A stretch of DNA of 64,000 nt, from positions 56,106,874-56,170,873 of the forward strand of contig CM072525.1 of the NCBI GenBank assembly GCA_036898135.1, read 5' to 3'. Origin of the DNA: Oncomelania hupensis (lineage: Eukaryota; Mollusca; Gastropoda; Littorinimorpha; Pomatiopsidae). Shown here one piece after another: positions 45,017 to 55,117 of the stretch (within the stretch, counting starts at the first letter, position 1; every line of letters starts with the position of its first letter). Made by a program: the position numbers and the translations under genes. Under the pieces are notes generated by a model. That model saw nothing but the letters and a program-made list of their open reading frames with translations, did no database searches and was not told where the DNA came from.

Positions 45017-45664
45017 GCCCTTTCCCTCTCCTTCCCTCCCCCACCCCAATCCCATATCCCTGACCCCACAAGCTGATCACCCGGGCAGCGATTTTCATAT
45101 TTCCTGTACAATATACCTAAGCGGAAAACCCTTAACGTCTACGTAATCTTCACAATGCTGAAGGAGGTAGTCAAGAAGAAGAAGAATTTAAATATTGCTA
45201 TAGTAGCAAGTCACTGGTATCACTGTTTGATACTCGAAATAATACAGCTACCGGAGTTTTTTTTGTTTTTTTTTAAAGGTATGTGACAGCACGCTATTAT
45301 AGCATGGCAACTACCATTATGCAAGACAAGTTTGATTAGCTAGAGAAGAAATCAAACAATGCATCAAATGAGGGCTAAAGGGTGTGAATGGTGTGTTATG
45401 CTATGGTAGTGCATGCAGAGGTGTCAGCAATGCTAGCATAGGCAAGATACAAATGAAACACAACTTTTACCCTCTTTGTCAACATTGATCAATACTGTCA
45501 AGTCAACAATACCCACCAAACAAATAATGGCCCATGAGATTCAAGTCCTCCGTTGTACTTGTAGACCATATTTTACAGTAAATCAATGAACGCATAAATT
45601 GACGACTGCTGGATAGAAAAAATGAAAAGAACATAAATGAAGTCACATGGCCACCAGAACTAAT

Positions 45665-45838
45665 AGAAAGAAAGAAAGAGATTTCTCTTATATAGCGCAC
45701 TTACAAGCTCAGAGAGCTTCTCAAGGCGCTGACCCGTAAAATCCAGCAATTACAAAATAGTTTGCTGAAGTCAGAATTCAAACCCAGATGCACTCACACA
45801 ATTCGTGCGCTCTGACCACTGAGCTATCCCTGCCGCCT
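45665..45838 (-). mobile_element. tRNA-derived SINE, compact form
   Basis: The minus strand starts GGCGGCAGGGATAGCTCAGT (box A) with a GTTTGAATTC box B-like segment. It ends in the shared 3' domain (GCGCCTTGAGAAGC, GCGCTATATAAG) and a (CTTT)n tail. It shares only the 3' domain with the 63139-63600 SINE. Confidence 0.8.
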
Positions 45839-45984
45839 ATACACTTTATTTCATTATTATGTAATAGCCGTGGCAGATAGATATTCAGTGTTTATAGGGT
45901 AATATTTCCACAAGGCAATATATTATGTAGGATGTTCCACCTGTTTATATCTTTCTTCAATCCCTCTTTACTTCACCCCGCCCC

Positions 45985-46168
45985 ACAACCTCAGCGTTCC
46001 CTTCATGGGATGCCTTTATTGTAAAGTGACCGGCTGGTGGAGTGCCTTCAATTAGGGTTGTTTCAGCAGATCTTTTATACGGATCAGGGGTGAGCCCTCT
46101 TTAAACCAAGTTGTGATCCTGATTTCGTTCTTTGCAGTCCGTTGGACCCTATAAACGACTAACTAACC
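45985..46168 (+). mobile_element. Family R fragment with CTAA tail
   Basis: Covers the last third of family R (CCTTCATGGGATGCC to GTCCGTTGGACCCTATAAAC) and ends in CTAACTAACC. Confidence 0.8.
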
Positions 46169-46367
46169 CACATACCGCAACCACAGAATGTTCTAAAGGG
46201 GTCTAAGACTTAAAACAATCCCTTTCATTTCTGTATTGAGAGTCTTTGTTTTAACAATACTTTGATCTCCAATATATCGTATTTGGTATCCACAAATATA
46301 GGTGAAAACTCACTGAAAAGCTGTTAACGTAATTATATTCAACAATGCCCACTTCATTCAAAACGAA

Positions 46368-46429
46368 TGTGGTCCTGTTTCAGTTCTTTCAGTCCACTGA
46401 ACCCTATAAACAGTGACTAACTAGCTAAC
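46368..46429 (+). mobile_element. Short family R copy, CTAA subfamily, with TSD
   Basis: A 62 bp insert begins TGTGGTCCTGTTTCAG and ends GACTAACTAGCTAAC. It is flanked by TCAAAACGAA at 46358-46367 and 46430-46439. Confidence 0.75.
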
Positions 46430-46836
46430 TCAAAACGAAGGTCAATAAATTATAATTCTGTCAATCCTAAACAAATATGTTGTGCTTTTGGAAGAAATGT
46501 CACAAGTACTTTTCAACAATCATAACAATGTATTATTTTTATATCAGCAATGCCACCAGAACAATGTGCTCAAATTACTATTAAAAATGCATCCTTAATA
46601 ACAATTTTAAAATTTAAGAAAAAGTAATTTGTATATTTACCAATTTTAAAGTAAATAAATAATTAAATAAATGTTAGAAAATATGCATGTTCCACAAAAA
46701 AAAGTGAAACAAATCAACAAAACTAAATAAATAAATAAAAATAAAATATACATTGTTACATTTTTTCAAACAACAAAAGTCGAACAAACCCAAAGTACAA
46801 ATAATTTTGCTGCAGGAATTATTCTGATACTGATAG

Positions 46837-47048
46837 TTATTCTTTCTTTAGTGTCATCTTCCACACTTTCCTGTCTTTCGGATCCTGGGGTCGCCAGATC
46901 ATCAGCATTATCGCGCATAAGCTAGCCACAATGCCCACCACTGTGGGACCATCTGTGTGGATTTCTTGCGCTAGCCCTGCGAAAAACGGTGACAGCATTC
47001 TTGCAAGGGACTTTGGCTTAGTCCCATCAGATTTCCTCTACCATGCTT
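46837..47048 (-). pseudogene. MFSD9/TetA-like transporter, last exon (final membrane helix and tail)
   Basis: The minus-strand frame reads KSLARMLSPFFAGLAQEIHT, DGPTVVGIVASLCAIMLMIW, then RPQDPKDRKVWKMTLKKE and TAA at 46839-46837. This resembles the TM11-TM12 end of MFS transporters close to MFSD9/MFSD10. The frame of LARMLSP is not in phase with the adjacent LRPSVGE segment (47051), and the stretch between (47000-47048) has stops in the other frame, so either a frameshift or an intact short intron separates them. The exon start is therefore uncertain. Confidence 0.55.
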
Positions 47049-47050
47049 AC

Positions 47051-47136
47051 CTCCCCTACTGATGGTCGCAGCATCGTAGAGACCAAGCTAAGCGGTGCCA
47101 AAGCCACAAAGATCAGCTAGAGAAGCAACCTGTCGC
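47051..47136 (-). pseudogene. MFSD9/TetA-like transporter exon with in-frame stop
   Basis: The acceptor TATTTTCAG opens a phase-1 frame, DRLLL-stop-LIFVALAPLSLVSTMLRPS, then VGE and a donor GAG|GTAAGC. The helix-like sequence fits a late membrane segment of an MFS carrier. A TAG stands in frame at 47119-47117. Together with the other lesions, this suggests a pseudogene (or an assembly error at this site). Confidence 0.55.
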
Positions 47137-47213
47137 CTGAAAATACACTTTAAAATAAGTCATCATCTCATACCAATGTTTATATACATTTTAAAATAAA
47201 AGTTATCATTCTA

Positions 47214-47570
47214 TCCTATCCTATCCTATCCTATCCCATCTCGTAACTCGAAAGTCGTTGGTACACCACAGATGATCGTTTACCAGCATACCCCATCTTT
47301 TTCTGTCCTCAGCAACTCTCATGGCTTTGCTCAGTGTCAAGCCAGTCCATTCTCGAATGTTGTCCTCCCACCTTTTTTTCTGTCTCCCTCTTCTTCTGCC
47401 TCCTTGCACCGTGCCTTGTAGGATGGTCTTTGCAAGGCCTGATGCTCTAGTGACGTGGCCAGGCCATACCATCGGAGTTTCCGTTTCTTCACCACTGTGA
47501 ACATGTCATCGTGTTGTCCAATGGCTTGTGCAATTGTCTGTCAGACTTCATCGTTGGTGATGTGCTAGGT
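47214..47570 (-). mobile_element. RTE-type LINE fragment, part 1
   Basis: Begins with a (TATCC)n tail and covers the C-terminal RT region (QGGRRRGRQKKRWEDNIREW). Continues at 48541-48737 after a family R insertion. Confidence 0.85.
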
Positions 47571-48540
47571 TACATTACATTACATGGTTATTGCTTTAGG
47601 TCCAGCGTACTCTTCCAAGCCAAATCAGGACTAGAGAAGGGAAAGAAGACTCACCCCTGATCCGCATCAAAAATCTGCCGAAACAACCTTAGTGGTAACA
47701 CTGAAGGCAATCTACCAGCCGGTCACTTTACAATAAAACATCCCACGCAGGGGACGCTTAGGCTATACTCTAATTTATCGAACCCCAGTTTACAAAAACA
47801 AAATAGAATACAAACATCATTATAAAATATCAACTAAACACATACATATAAAATGCCTACATTGCCAAATAATAACATCAAAGGAAGCCCCAGTGACCAT
47901 TTGGCAGAAAGCATCCAATATTCCCAGGCTGACCCAACAGACCTTACACACAAATAATTTTGTCCTGGAAGAGTTTTCAAGAAAAAATATGTATTCTTCT
48001 AACAAAAAGAGAGTAATTAGCAAAAAGGAAAAAGAAAAATAAATTATAAATATAGTTGTGATACATTTTTTAACATAGAAACAACAAAAAAGACATTTAC
48101 TGCAGGAATTTTTTTTTATTCTTTTAAAGCATCTAAACTATCTTTTCAGAAAGTATACTATTTATCTAAACGGCTTTCCCCACTGACATAGTTGTGCTAT
48201 TTCTTTTTTAATAAACATTTTATTTTTAAAAACAAAAATATACATAGCCAAAAAAATAAAAGAACAGTTAAAAATCAAAAAAATGAAAACATTTTAATAT
48301 GTTTAACTGAAAAAAGAACATTTTCATTTCAAAAAAACAAGAAAAATACATTAAAATAAAAAAAAAAAAAATTATTCTGAAGACCTTACACACAAATAAA
48401 AGAGTTTTCAAAAAAAAAACTGGTCTAGCGAAGAAGAAATAAAAAAGAAGAATAAAAAAAAAAACAAAGGAAAAAACAGTGAGTATTTAAAGTAAATTTC
48501 CAGAAAGAATACTATTTATACTAAAAAATGTATAAATTAA
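47571..48540 (-). mobile_element. Degenerate family R copy interrupting the LINE
   Basis: The TAATG-type tail and 3' half (47571-47990) are clear. The 5' half is recognisable again at about 48380-48530 (CTGGTCTAGCGAAGAAG, CTATTTATACT). A/T-rich inserted sequence lies between. Confidence 0.7.
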
Positions 48541-48737
48541 AATGCCCAGAAGTCTTCTGTAGCACCTCATATCCATGCTTGGTATTCTTTGTTGTAGGTC
48601 TGCTGTGAGGGTCCATGTTTTGCAAGCATATAGGAAGAGGGAGATGACAAGGGAGCGTAGTAGCCTTACCTTGGAGGGTAGACTGTTGGTCCTGTCTTTC
48701 TAAATGGGCTTCAACCTTGTCAGGGCAGCATACCATA
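48541..48737 (-). mobile_element. RTE-type LINE fragment, part 2
   Basis: Resumes the LINE at CCCAGAAGTCTTCTG and runs to about 48737 (rc of CCTTGTCAGGGCAGCA). Confidence 0.8.
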
Positions 48738-49188
48738 CCAATGTCAGGGCCGGATCCAGGGGGAGGGGGGGGGTTGGTTACTTGGATTCCGGAACCCCCC
48801 TCCAAACTATTTTTTTTTAAATTGAATTTTTTTTAAATGCAAAGAGTTTCAATTTTTTACAAATTGTTTTTAAAACAATGCAGTTTTTAGTCACTTTTGG
48901 TCCAAGGTACAAAGAGTTATTTATAGACAATTCAACGGAAATCCATTTTAAGGGATCCGTTGAAACGTCCAAAGCGTTTTCCCGTTGAAACGACCAAGTA
49001 ACCCAACCCCTAAGCCTAAATTAGTAAATGCAGCCATATTTTCCTGTTCTGGCCGCAAGCCTCTTCCAGCACCTTCACCATGATACTGCCCTAATCCCCC
49101 CAAAACGACTTTTTAGAAATATTAATTAAGATGCTAAGTTGATAATTATGAACTATAATTCGTTGCCTGGTTTGGTGAAGTCAGCAAA
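48738..49188. other. No gene seen
   Basis: A G-run (48755-48775) in a segment resembling the CCGGATCC/GGGGG foldback repeats, then A/T-rich sequence. Confidence 0.6.
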
Positions 49189-49864
49189 ATGGTAAATGCT
49201 TTGACAACTGATGTTATTGTTCCTCGTCAAGCATCCCGACAGACTCTCCGTTACAACCAACCTGCGGCAACTCCAGAAGAATATTTCAAGATTAGCATTG
49301 CCATTCCTTTCTTTGAACACCTGTCAACCGAATTGGACTCGAGGTTCAAAAATGCTGACCTAGCAGTTGATGGTCTCTGTCTGGTGCCAAGCACTTTAAT
49401 AGACAACCAGGATGGTTTCATGCAGGTTCCAGAAGGGGTGAGGACACTGGCAATGTTGTGGGAGTCTGACCTACCGGACAACGCTACCCTTGATGCAGAA
49501 TACCAACGGTGGGTTTGCAAATGGCGAAGTGCTGCTGAGAATGCGACAGCTATCATCCCATCCACGGCATCAGAAGCACTCAAACATTGTGACAAGGATT
49601 TTTATCCCAACCTGTTCATCATGCTAAAGAATCTTTGCATCCTACCTGTCACTACTGCCGAGTGTGAGCGTTCAAACAGTCAGTTGCGCAACCTGAAAAA
49701 ACTACCTGCGCTCTACAATGGGGCAACAGAGACTCAATGGACTTGCTTTACTGAAAGTGCACAGGGATGTTGATATTAACTTCAAAGAGGCAGTGAACTG
49801 TTTTGCCAGGAGATACAATTCACAAATGGTAGTAATGCCGAGAAACCTATTGCAGCAAGACTGA
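49189..49864 (+). pseudogene. hAT-type transposase C-terminal fragment (THAP0/ZBED-like)
   Basis: The frame MVNALTTDVIVPRQASRQTL, AATPEEYFKISIAIPFFEHL, LDSRFKNADLAVDGL leads to the dimerisation region LCILPVTTAECERSNSQLRN. The style is typical of THAP0 (PRKRIR)-like and ZBED-like hAT proteins. A frameshift near 49705 moves the end into another frame, which ends LKVHRDVDINFKEAVN and MPRNLLQQD at about 49863. The catalytic N-terminal half is absent. It lies antisense within an intron of the MFS pseudogene. It is a transposon remnant or a domesticated fragment. Confidence 0.75.
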
Positions 49865-50039
49865 ATTAGGTGACAGCAGGGCGGTGATGTTCATAAACTA
49901 CAAGGTAAAGCTTTATACCGTTAGCGATCAACAAAGAGTAGTGAATAATAATAGTATACAAAACATCTCTGCTGATAAATAAATGTGTGTGTGTGTGGGG
50001 GGGGGGGGTGTTTGTGTGTGTGTGTTTTTAAGGGAGGGG

Positions 50040-50300
50040 CAGAGGATAATTTTTGTACCCCAGGGTTTGTCAATTCAATTGTTCAAAATGCTCAAAGTCC
50101 CAGACCATCACAAACGGCTTCTTCAAGGTTCAGATTGCACCAGATTGCACCATTGTGCAACTTTGAAAAAAAAAATGCCGGGGGAGGGGGAGGGGGGAAC
50201 ATGACCCCGGACCCCCCTAGAACGCTCGGCGCTTCGCGCCTTCGCTGAATCTGTAACCCCCCACCCCCCACCCCCCCACCCCGCCTCGACTTTTCCCGGG
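50040..50300 (-). repeat. Foldback-type GC-rich repeat, copy 2
   Basis: TCAGATTGCACCAGATTGC, ACCCCGGACCCCCCTAGAA and CTCGGCGCTTCGCGCC match the rc of the right arm at 10618-10796. The left arm is missing, and a C-rich run follows. Confidence 0.75.
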
Positions 50301-50515
50301 TCCGGCCCTGATGTCAGTGAATAAGATGTGTGTGTGCCCCCCCCCTCCCCCCCCCCTCCAATCCTGAGCAGTTTCCGCCGCCTGTGACTGATAATGATAT
50401 TGGATGCTGTCAATCTAAAGTCCAAACTAAACATTGACTTCCTTTCTTACTTCTATAATAGCAATCTTAGATCACCATGCTTTGAGCTTGATTGAGAGAA
50501 ACAAATCCAGCTTTT

Positions 50516-50517
50516 AT

Positions 50518-50582
<65 letters not shown>
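50516..50582. repeat. (TAG)n microsatellite
   Basis: About 22 uninterrupted TAG units, a few bases downstream of the 50599-50823 exon. Confidence 0.95.
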
Positions 50583-50598
50583 TTTAGTCCTCACTCAC

Positions 50599-50823
50599 CT
50601 CCTAAACATTTAAAACGGAAGAGATCCCAAAGATCAGTCCAGTTGATGGATCTGAATGACTGAACCAGATTCTTGCCACTAAATTTGAGTTCATCGCTAA
50701 CATTTGTCAGCAGAGTGCATGTTGACACGCTTTGCTCCAACCCAGCAGCGGTGGGAGTGTTGTTAAGCCCATTAGAATGTTGAGGTTTGAGGGTAGCTTT
50801 GGGTAGTGCACACCACACTAAGG
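50599..50823 (-). pseudogene. MFSD9/TetA-like transporter exon, central loop between TM6 and TM7
   Basis: The acceptor TTGTTTTTATGCAG opens a phase-1 frame: ALVWCALPKATLKPQHSNGL, a polar Ser/Thr-rich loop, then SINWTDLWDLFRFKCLGG and a strong donor, GAG|GTGAGT. The NW-x-DLWDLF-x-RF pattern just before TM7 is familiar from MFSD9-like carriers. No lesion is visible in this exon. The exon for TM7-TM9 that should follow was not found between 50590 and 47140, where repeats dominate. Confidence 0.6.
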
Positions 50824-51164
50824 CTGCATAAAAACAACAACAAGGTGTAAGAATTGAGGATGTCAATATTAGACATCTACAGCACGTAAAAATGGAAATT
50901 GAACGTTATTGTTAGTGCTACAAATTATCTCCCTTGGGTACACCCAAAAAAACAGTGACCACCAACGTGCATTGTTTAATGTCATTTTCTACAAGTTTGG
51001 AGGTCTCATCATGTACATTGTTGCTTCTGAAGAAATTCCATCAAAATAACATCTTGTATCTTATAGGCTACAGATAGTATGTTACAGTGTTGTATCATAT
51101 CACCTTGCATGTTCAAGACTTAAATCCGCCCCGGGCTATAAAGTCAAGAGACCTGTTTAGAGAA

Positions 51165-51747
51165 TGATACATTACATTACATTACATTACATTACATTAT
51201 TATTGCTTTAGGTCCAGCGGACTCTTCCGAGCCAAATCAGGACCGGACAACCCCCGATCCGCATAAAAGATCTGCTGAAACAACCCTAGTGGTAAAACCG
51301 AAAGCTCTACACCAGCCAGTCACTTTACAATAAAGACACCCAACGCAGGGGACGGCTGAGGCTTCACCCCAACTTATCGAACCCCCGTTTACAAAAACAA
51401 AATAGAATACAAACATCATTATAAATTATCAACAAAACACATACATATAAAATGCCTACATTGCTAAATAATAACATCATAGGAAGCCCTAGTGACCACC
51501 TGGCAGAAAGCGTCCAATATTTCCAAGCTGATCCAACAGACCTCATACACAAATAAGGAGTCTTGTCCCGGAAGAGTTTTCAAGAAAAAAGGTAGGTGAC
51601 TGGGCTAGCGAAGAAGACGATAGTATAGCAGATTGATAGAACAGAGCAGGAATGAGAAAGAGCAAATGAGAAAGACAGCGACAGTGGGAATTTAAAGCAC
51701 TAAATTTCCAGAAAGTGGGGATACTATTTATACCCTACGGGGGTTAG
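51165..51747 (-). mobile_element. Family R copy, (TAATG)n tail
   Basis: Complete shorter form on the minus strand, with an ATTAC tail at 51165-51200, the 3' box GGTCCAGCGGACTCTTCC, and TATAAATAG near 51726-51734. Confidence 0.9.
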
Positions 51748-52142
51748 AGAATGATAAATGGGTGGGAAATACAGATGATAAACCTGTCTAGCAGAGTAGA
51801 TCCCCAATCTTTTGACATAAAGTCATTATTTGGGAGAAAGAGTAGCTAGTTACACTTTCATCAGGCATATTTTCAATGAAAGCAGTCAATGAAAACTCAA
51901 CAAGAATATTAAGAATGGAACCTTCAGATAGGATTCTAGACTGCAGATGTAAAAAAAAAATGGTGGAAATGTTGACGGGTTAAAATTATGTTTGCAATAA
52001 ACAAATTAATATGTTAATCGATCAGACAGGAAAATTAAAGTTGTCAGACACCACCTATTAGTCCTGTGCAGACTTAAACTGATATAATGAACTGGTCCAT
52101 ACAACCAAATTAACATTGTTAACATAGACTGAAGTTTGGTTT

Positions 52143-52325
52143 CTTCTTCTTCTTCTTTCGTTGGGGGCTGCCACCCTCAGCTTATTGAGGACTCGGCAGC
52201 CAAATGCTGGGTATGTTCTTGTTACCGGCACTCACCTGTCTAGGACATGAGCGTCAGGATCTTTAAAGTCCGTTATGATGGAGTGCATGCGACACAGACT
52301 AGACCTCGGTTTATACTCTCATCTC
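52143..52325 (-). mobile_element. Partial SINE with (TTC)n at the tail side
   Basis: Contains CCGGCACTCACCTGTCTAGG and ACTAGACCTCGGTTTATAC, the body of the 63139-63600 family. The 3' domain is replaced by a different sequence (TTGGGGGCTGCCACCC). Confidence 0.7.
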
Positions 52326-52891
52326 TCAGATATATCAAGTATTCAGGGATGTCGTTTGGGTCGGATCTTCGGAATTAGCCGAAATTTTTATTAAAAAGCC
52401 GATAAACTGTCCGTCATGTCGGCTCGCCGAGCCGAAGTTTTCACGGGTGAATCGGCTCAATTTTGTCCATTTTTGCGATATTCCTGTGCTGTACGGTTGC
52501 AGTTTAGGTGAGGATTCGATAATTACTAAGGTTAAACCCATAAACTCTGACAGTATTGTGGTCTGTCAAGGGACAGTCTAAACTTTGTATTGTTTTTGTG
52601 TGTCTAAAATTTAAGAAAATAACATTTCTTTTCAATGTTCTTATTCTACTCTTAAAATCATGTTTTATTACAAAGATATGCATCCACAAAACACCTTTAA
52701 TATATGGAGGTGGAGGGTGCACGTTAACGTAGTGAATCTAGTAAAAAAAAAAAACTTGTGAGACTGCTTTGGAAGAGAGAGCCGAAACTTTCTGTAAAAA
52801 GCCGAAAGTTTCACGGCTGTTTCGGCCAAATCGCCGAAGAAAAAATTTCCTAGCAACATCCCTGAGTATTGCATTGTGTTGGAATCCACAC

Positions 52892-53105
52892 CTGCGTTGA
52901 AGAGAAATATATATGGCTCCAGCAATACAAGCCACGTAAACGAATCCCCCCTTACGTTCCGCTACATGGCCCCCAACCAGTGGGCCCAGGATAAAGCCGA
53001 CGCTTGACGCCGCCTTGAAATTTCCCAAAATGGATGATCGCTTTTTTTCTGTCACCATGTCACTGAGGTAGATCCTGGAGATGCTCTGATTGTGCTTGAA
53101 TATAC
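52892..53105 (-). pseudogene. MFSD9/TetA-like transporter exon with antiporter motif C
   Basis: The acceptor TTTTACTTAG opens a phase-1 frame, GIFKHNQSISRIYLSDMVTE, then NFKAASSVGFILGPLVGGHV, AERKGGFVYVACIAGAIYI. The G-x3-GP-x2-GG run is the TM5 motif C of MFS antiporters, and RIYLSDMV is typical of the loop before it. The donor is CGCAG|GTGTGG. The frame near the donor must be ...FNA|ALVW to join the 50599-50823 exon in phase 1, but the actual frame reads ISLQR. A one-base frameshift therefore lies in the ATATATATTTCTC stretch (52899-52915). Confidence 0.65.
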
Positions 53106-53284
53106 CTAAGTAAAACAATCTTGTTTATTGTACTCGGAACATGTTGCGATAACTGGGCATTCTTTTATTCTTTACGCATCGTAATTCGCCGTCTCTTTTT
53201 TTTTCCAGTCAAGCTCAGGACTTGACAGAAATGACTTCCGGAAGTTCACGCATGCGCAGAACCATCGGCGAGGATCTCCATTTG

Positions 53285-53605
53285 GCGATGCCACACCGGG
53301 ACAAAGTTGATTGTCCACAAGCTACAAACCAATAGTGCCTGACAGCTGTGGGATTCATAACGCCTCGTCCACAAGCTACAAACCAATAGTGCCTGACAGC
53401 TGTGGGATCCATAACGCCTCGGGCCTTTCTGTTTCTCGGAATATTATTTACTTTCGACTCGGGCAACGTCTCCCCCAGCAAAATGTAAAAAAAAAAACAA
53501 AAAACTCAACTAATATTGGGTATGTTGGGTTCGAGCGCGCCACTGACTGCGGCCCAGAATTTCCCGATAAAAAGGGACAATAAAGTGCCCAAACAAAAAA
53601 AGAGC
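53285..53605 (+). mobile_element. tRNA-SINE-derived repeat with internal 54 bp duplication
   Basis: ACTCGGGCAACGTCTCCCCC, TGGGTTCGAGCGCGCCACTG and the A-rich end match the body and tail of the SINE at 11687-11998. A 54 bp unit (TCCACAAGCTACAAACCAAT...) is tandemly duplicated at 53314-53367 and 53368-53421. Confidence 0.7.
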
Positions 53606-53980
53606 GATTTTTGCCGAGATTAATTGCTAAATTCAAGAAATATTTAGTAACAGGGCCAGTGAAAAACTAATGTCTTGTTTGTTGAAGAGATTTTATTTTC
53701 TCTGAATTCTTCCCTCCTCTTTCCCCTCCATCTTGAATCCCCCATCCCCAACATTCTTTCATTTGGCATAGCTTATCTATCCCTGTGTCCTGCTTTGACT
53801 GCCTTCCCAGTGATGTGATCACAAGATGACGTAGATTGGGTGCTAATTTTATAGAACTTAATTCCTGGCCAGATAAAAAGCAGTAACAAGGATTGGCAAG
53901 ATTGGCTCATCTCTAAGATTATCTAAAAGCTTTTATTTATATTTCACCACCTCGAATGTGAGAGATTAGCGACGAGATCA
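53606..53980. other. No gene seen
   Basis: Spacer between two SINE-like repeats. No frame or repeat recognised. Confidence 0.5.
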
Positions 53981-54043
53981 CAGTTATATTGTCCCGCTTT
54001 TCAATCCATCTCCTTGTTCTCTAATTTATAATGAACACCCAAC

Positions 54044-54110
54044 GCCGTAGCTCAAGTGGTAGAGCGTTCGCCTGGCAAACCGATGACCCAGGTTCGAATC
54101 CCGTGGTGAC
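54044..54110 (+). other. tRNA-like segment (pol III box A and B)
   Basis: Same sequence as 9077-9143 with one difference (CAAACC for CACACC). The poor stem pairing again argues against a functional tRNA. Confidence 0.5.
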
Positions 54111-54136
54111 GAAATAAAAAATGGTCATTTTTCACT

Positions 54137-54443
54137 TGGGGTGTCGGATAGCGCAGTGGTTGGAGCACTCGCTACTGTGTCGCAAGTTAAGCATCGTCCA
54201 GTGCGGTTAGCACTTGGATGGGTGACCGCAAACCGTGAAGCGACAAATAACAACGCCCCCAGTTGACTCAACTGTGACTGAGTACCTACTCTCTTAAGGG
54301 TGGGGAAGGTAACGCAGCGAGGGAGAGAGATGGGCATCACCCTCATTACGCTGGCCCAAGATAAGTGTGATCTCCAACGTCACGCTCCCCTACGGCCACA
54401 AGGCTATGGGACTACCTTTACCTTTTTTCTTTTTTTTAAAAAC
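54137..54443 (+). mobile_element. Chimeric SINE with tRNA-like head and 5S rRNA-like promoter segment
   Basis: The 307 bp insert has a clean 11 bp target duplication, CATTTTTCACT (54126-54136 and 54444-54454), and the sister repeat at 9158-9170 is uninterrupted. The head TAGCGCAGTGGTTGGAG resembles tRNA box A. It is followed by AAGTTAAGC and GGTTAGCACTTGGATGGG, then TGACCGC, which match the internal control region of 5S rRNA. The body contains GACTGAGTACCTACTCTC and GGGTGGGGAAGGTAACGCAG and the tail is T/A-rich. Confidence 0.85.
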
Positions 54444-54762
54444 CATTTTTCACTGTCCGTTTTAGCAATATAATTGCTCTGTTGGTTCAGTGTTGATTTT
54501 GGTCCCTACCCCTTTGTTCCTTGGGAGGATTATCCCTGTCTGTCATTTGGCCAATTAGCAATGAACGTCACGGAAGACAATATTAGACATAGGTGAGGGG
54601 CTGTGCTGATTTCGTGACATAGTTTTTATTTTATTATAAGTTGTTTTGTGTATTACAATAATTATTTATTATATAAATATTTAGTTTACTTAAACCGTCT
54701 GACTTTTGAGATGAGCAGTGCTGATTGATCTTAAAATCCTTCTGAAATAAGTGATTCTCTTT

Positions 54763-54765
54763 CAC

Positions 54766-54816
<51 letters not shown>
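54763..54816. repeat. (CA)n microsatellite
   Basis: CA repeat at the 3' side of the interspersed repeat. Confidence 0.95.
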
Positions 54817-54819
<3 letters not shown>

Positions 54820-55117
54820 GCACACATATATAAGGTTTATAACTATCGTTGTTAAGTATGATATGTGCGCATAGAACTTCTCGAGTCTACCAGTACATAA
54901 TGCTGACTTATGCGATGTAGTATATTTTAATTTTTGTTTGTTTTTGACGATGTACATATTGTGTATTTAAAAAACACCTGTTGGGTAAAAAGTATAATGA
55001 CAAGGACTTATTCAGTGTACATGTTTATAATCCTGTGAATCGGTTAATGTATAGGTGATTTCTTTTTCTCAAATCAAGTGTTTTTGTTAAATGAGGTGCC
55101 ACCAAGTTGATCCTATC

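Larger units (their letters stand above)
41640..45180 (+). mobile_element. PHD-finger LINE (CR1/Jockey superfamily), nearly full length, inactive
   Basis: An N-terminal PHD finger, an APE-type endonuclease and an RT follow in order on the plus strand, with a (GAA)n-like tail near 45169-45185. The 5' boundary is approximate; a 45 bp tandem repeat lies in the leader (about 41723-41812). At least two frameshifts (near 42335 and 43855) and three in-frame stops (42689, 43646, 44553) break it. Confidence 0.85.
53981..54764 (+). repeat. Interspersed repeat with tRNA-like segment, copy 2
   Basis: Matches 9016-9469 apart from a SINE inserted at 54137-54443, and again ends at (CA)n (about 54763-54816). 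Confidence 0.7.

Noticed and set aside
51364..51552. A ~62-codon frame (CMRSVGSAWEYWTLSARW type) conserved in most family R copies
   Set aside because: It is conserved only because the repeat is. Copies differ by shifts and there is no start context, so it is not treated as a gene.
54170..54245. 5S rRNA gene fragment
   Set aside because: The similarity covers only the internal promoter and sits inside a SINE with target-site duplication.
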